Source: an uncultured Eubacteriales bacterium (GTDB lineage Bacteria; Bacillota; Clostridia; Christensenellales; Borkfalkiaceae). From it: 7,284 nt of DNA. Below, piece by piece: positions 4,436-7,284 of this stretch (within the stretch, counting starts at the first letter, position 1; the number at the start of each line of letters is the position of its first letter). The stretch is taken from contig UQZE01000106.1 of the NCBI GenBank assembly GCA_900545325.1, positions 1-7,284 on the forward strand, given 5' to 3'. Below the pieces are notes generated by a model, which had not been told where the DNA came from, searched no databases, and worked only from the letters and a program-made list of their open reading frames with translations. A program made the translations under genes and the position numbers.

Positions 4436-7284
4436 TCGGAAACGGCCTCCGCGGTGAAATAATTTTCAAGGGCGAACAGACCGTTGTTCTGATCGTTCGT
4501 TACTATATTGAACTGTGCGCCCGTATCGGCGCTGAACCCGCGGTCGGCCTGGTTGCCGTTGATCCAACCGAAGAGAAAATACAATTCGTCCGCGCCGTTT
4601 ACCCCGTAATCGGCGTAGTCAACGCGCCATTCCAGTACATAAGCGGAAATATCGTCCGCCTGCCCGTTTTCCACCCGTACGCTGCCGCACAAATAATTGA
4701 ATTCCGCCACATCGGAATTAGGCGCGCCGAATGCCTTTCCGCCGAAATTCTGCTTGATCCGCACCTTGCCCGTTGCATACGCCCTGTAATAATTCGCCCG
4801 CGCAAAGCCCTCGCTCGCTACGGCGAAGTTGATGCCCGCGGTGCCTTGATTGCCGCTCGGAGTATCCTTCACATATTTCGCCGCGCCCGTTTCCCGCACG
4901 TCGAAAGCGAGGTATACGGAAGCACCCGTCGTCTTATAATAGACCTTGACGTCGGCCGCGTAATCGCCGTCGGCCATGGAATATTCTTTCAGCAGGCCAG
5001 CGTATTCGTTTTCGCCTATCGCGCCGTCGAGCTGCGGGGCAGCCTCGGCCGTACATTCGACCGTTGCCGTGCGCGAGCCTTTTTTCGCCGTCAGCGATAC
5101 GCTCGCCTCCGAGCGTACGCGGTAAACGCCGAAATCCTCTTCCGTAACATCCGCGCCCTCGAAAACGGCGCCCTTGACATATGTTTCGCCTTCGATATCC
5201 GTGGTCAGGCGGAACGTACCCTCGCCGCCGACGAGCGAACACGCCGCATCTTTCATCTCAAACGCCGTCAAGGACGCGGCAGGCACGTACGATTTCGTCC
5301 CCGTGCCGTTCAGCCAAACGGTTGCGTAAGTGGTTACGTCCGACTTTTTGGTGGCGTTCAGCCCGATCGCGATATAAAGTTCATCCGCGCCGTTCACCCC
5401 GTAGTAATCGTACGGCAGGAAGAATTCCGCGGTCATTTTATTATATCCCGCGCCGTCCGCGCCGGCAATGCTCGCAATACCCCATGAAGACGCGCCGGGG
5501 AAGGTGTCCACGCGCGCCGTTTCCGGTACGTTTTTGTTAACGCCTACCCGCGCCGTACCGTCGGGGTATATGCGCCATACCACGCGCGTGCCGCCGCCCG
5601 CCGCAGCCTGCGCCGTACCGACGGAGATCTCGATGCCGCCGCCGTAATTTCCGCTCGTTGAGGAATCGTTGCAGTCTATGTAATCGCTGTCGAACACGAC
5701 GCCGAGCGCGAATCCGTCGCCCGCGTCGTAACCGTATACCGTGCCCTCCATGTCGATGACTTCGCTGTCGGTTATCTTCGACGCATAGAAAGAGAACGGT
5801 TCCGCGTAGGCCGCGTCGTTTTCATCTATCTTCCCGTCGTAGACGATCGGCGATTTTCTCACGGAAATCTCGGTCCGCGCCCCGTCCAGCGAAAAGGTTA
5901 TGCGCCGTGCCGTCGTAAAGTCGTCCACGCTGTCGGCGGCGATTTTAAAAGTATATTCTCCGCCGCTTTCCCCGACGAGCGACATTCCCTCCGGCAGGGA
6001 GGTTTCCGCGCCTGCGGCCGCCGCTGCCGTCAGCGCTCCGTTGATCGGCGCAAGGTCGGGCGCTTTCGTAAGTTCAACGGTAAAGGTATAGCTGCCGTCG
6101 CCGCCGAGATCCGCCCCCGTAAACACGACGTCTTTCGCGCTCAGCGCGTAGACGCACCCGTTTTCCGTAAAGCGGAAGAGAGATTTTAAAGACTGCGTTT
6201 TCGCCGCCGTCTGGCTGGCGATCTGCAAATACTGCCAAGCTTCGCTTTCGGTATTTTTCAGATTTTCGTTGTCGGTGGCGCGCACGTACGCGGGATAGAG
6301 CGCCACGCCCGCTTCGGCGTCGAAGGAAAATTCGCTCCACGGAATGAAAATCTCCACAGCAAATCCTTGCGCGTCGTCGGAGGCGATCGTCCCGTCTTCG
6401 TTCTCTTCGCAGCCGTGCAGGGCGACGGCCGCGCGCGACTTGAAATAAGTTTCTTTCCAGTTAGCCGAGCTTTCGTTATATTTCCATTTGGTAACGCCGC
6501 CGAGCGCGTCCACGCGCAGCTGCATGGAATTTCCGTCGGTTTTTTCCGCCGCCGCGCTCTGCAGCCAAAGTTCGAAACCGCTGTTCAGTTTGACGTCCCG
6601 CGTTTCCGTCGCGTAAACTTTGCCGTCCTCAACCGAAAGGCCGACATATAAGCCTCTGTCGCCGAAATGCGTCTTTACGGAAATCTCCGCTTCCTTGCCG
6701 TACTGCGGCTTTCCTGCGGTATAGCCCGTCGTTTCCGCAGACGTCCACTCCTCCTCCGAAAGTTCTCCGTCGAGCGTCATATATTCGTCGCAGACAACCA
6801 TTTTATCGGCCATCACGGAATATTCGTCTATCTCTTCGTTATCCGCCACAAGCCATGTGCTGAACGCCGTCGTTCCCGAGGTCGGGTTGCATTTCGTCCA
6901 GGTGTTGTCGGCGTCGGTCGCCTCCGATTCCACGTGATAAAACGCGGTCATATACTGTACGGCGGGCGGCCTTTCCGAAAGTCCCAGACTCTCGTAAGGG
7001 ACGAAAAGCTCGATATCGTAGCCCTCGTTGAAGTTGGAATTGATGCCGACGCCGTTGATATGGCTCCCCGCAAGGTGCGCCTTATCCCAAAGCACCCAGT
7101 TCAGATCGACCTTCTCGCCGTCCCCGAAATCGAGCTTTCTGTCGCGGTACGTCCGCATTTCCGTTATGCAGGTATCCGTCCCCGTCGGCACGACGGAAAT
7201 GCGGAAGGCGTTGCCGTTCCATTCCGTCTGCCCGTACGCGGACATGTAAATTTCCACCGACGTATTGCCCGAAGCCTTTCTGTC
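4432..7284 (-). CDS. Large protein of repeated CBM9-like carbohydrate-binding modules, 5' end cut by window
   Basis: The frame is open to the right edge, giving 950 visible residues with the N-terminus missing. Residue numbers here count from the GTG codon at 7257, which is only an internal Val because nine codons continue upstream and no ribosome site precedes it. I see four beta-sandwich modules resembling family 9 carbohydrate-binding (DOMON-like) domains: A (start to about 138, partial), B (about 155-355, with TLDGELSEEEW and AVEIFIPWSEF), C (about 470-660, with YDGKIDENDAAY and AEFFLPYDYYGVNGADELY) and D (about 740-935, with LDGAIGENEY and LEWRVDYADYGVNGADELY). Ig-like linkers lie at about 375-465 and 672-738. 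No catalytic domain, LPXTG or membrane helix is visible, and the protein stops straight after module D. It may be a glycan-binding scaffold or the tail of a large glycoside hydrolase whose catalytic part lies outside. It is coupled by ATGA overlap to the acetylesterase. Confidence 0.8.
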   Translation of the reverse strand, partial: DRKASGNTSVEIYMSAYGQTEWNGNAFRISVVPTGTDTCITEMRTYRDRKLDFGDGEKVDLNWVLWDKAHLAGSHINGVGINSNFNEGYDIELFVPYESLGLSERPPAVQYMTAFYHVESEATDADNTWTKCNPTSGTTAFSTWLVADNEEIDEYSVMADKMVVCDEYMTLDGELSEEEWTSAETTGYTAGKPQYGKEAEISVKTHFGDRGLYVGLSVEDGKVYATETRDVKLNSGFELWLQSAAAEKTDGNSMQLRVDALGGVTKWKYNESSANWKETYFKSRAAVALHGCEENEDGTIASDDAQGFAVEIFIPWSEFSFDAEAGVALYPAYVRATDNENLKNTESEAWQYLQIASQTAAKTQSLKSLFRFTENGCVYALSAKDVVFTGADLGGDGSYTFTVELTKAPDLAPINGALTAAAAAGAETSLPEGMSLVGESGGEYTFKIAADSVDDFTTARRITFSLDGARTEISVRKSPIVYDGKIDENDAAYAEPFSFYASKITDSEVIDMEGTVYGYDAGDGFALGVVFDSDYIDCNDSSTSGNYGGGIEISVGTAQAAAGGGTRVVWRIYPDGTARVGVNKNVPETARVDTFPGASSWGIASIAGADGAGYNKMTAEFFLPYDYYGVNGADELYIAIGLNATKKSDVTTYATVWLNGTGTKSYVPAASLTAFEMKDAACSLVGGEGTFRLTTDIEGETYVKGAVFEGADVTEEDFGVYRVRSEASVSLTAKKGSRTATVECTAEAAPQLDGAIGENEYAGLLKEYSMADGDYAADVKVYYKTTGASVYLAFDVRETGAAKYVKDTPSGNQGTAGINFAVASEGFARANYYRAYATGKVRIKQNFGGKAFGAPNSDVAEFNYLCGSVRVENGQADDISAYVLEWRVDYADYGVNGADELYFLFGWINGNQADRGFSADTGAQFNIVTNDQNNGLFALENYFTAEAVSE
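4585..5403 (-). repeat. Pair of 24-bp coding repeats in CBM9-like modules C and D
   Basis: Positions 4585-4608 and 5380-5403 match at 22 of 24 bases. Both encode the YGVNGADELY motif in the last part of modules D and C. The near-identity at DNA level in otherwise diverged modules suggests internal duplication or gene conversion. It also supports the view that the protein is built from related repeats. Confidence 0.7.

Noticed and set aside
7255..7257. GTG as the start of the large CBM9-like protein
   Set aside because: The frame stays open to the window edge, no ribosome site precedes the GTG, and the codon falls inside a beta-strand of module A.

Overview
The window looks like chromosomal DNA of a gut-type Clostridia bacterium (Bacillota), moderately GC-rich by eye. 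The evidence is strong AGGAGG-like ribosome sites, sigma-A type promoters with 17-bp spacers, a YdjI/YdjG-type gene pair known from Bacillota, a DUF1858 protein, and large secreted carbohydrate-active proteins with Gram-positive type signal and tail sequences. A Christensenellales-like lineage is possible, but this is an impression and not a demonstrated assignment.

All four complete protein genes and the one partial gene lie on the minus strand. A single tRNA-Gly gene on the plus strand separates two minus-strand transcription units. Reading in the direction of transcription from the right edge, unit 1 (7284 to 2855) holds the end of a very large protein built from CBM9-like beta-sandwich modules, cut by the window edge. 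It overlaps by ATGA with a secreted SASA/CE6-type carbohydrate acetylesterase that has a proline-rich linker and a Cys-then-transmembrane-then-KKKR tail. The two probably act outside the cell on an acetylated polysaccharide or glycan. The unit ends at a bidirectional terminator shared with the tRNA gene.

The tRNA-Gly(CCC) gene (2742-2815) has its own extended -10 promoter and a GC-rich leader hairpin. Read on the other strand, that hairpin followed by a T-tract resembles a second terminator, which would shield the next unit from read-through.

Unit 2 (about 2606 to 60) starts at a near-consensus promoter and encodes three proteins: an SPFH-like protein with a glycine-rich linker and four C-terminal CxxC zinc knuckles (YdjI type), a 65-residue DUF1858 protein with a CLGC motif, and a zinc-ribbon protein with one C-terminal membrane helix (YdjG type). 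In Bacillus subtilis the YdjI and YdjG relatives sit in an operon with a PspA paralogue. Here no PspA or YdjH is present, and a putative redox-active small protein lies between the two. A hairpin with a T-tract between genes two and three suggests that the membrane component is made at a lower level. The unit ends in one or two terminator-like hairpins within 51-134.

No insertion sequence, CRISPR array, phage gene or rRNA was seen. The most interesting points are the compact SPFH/DUF1858/zinc-ribbon operon with its internal terminator, and the non-LPXTG tail of the esterase.
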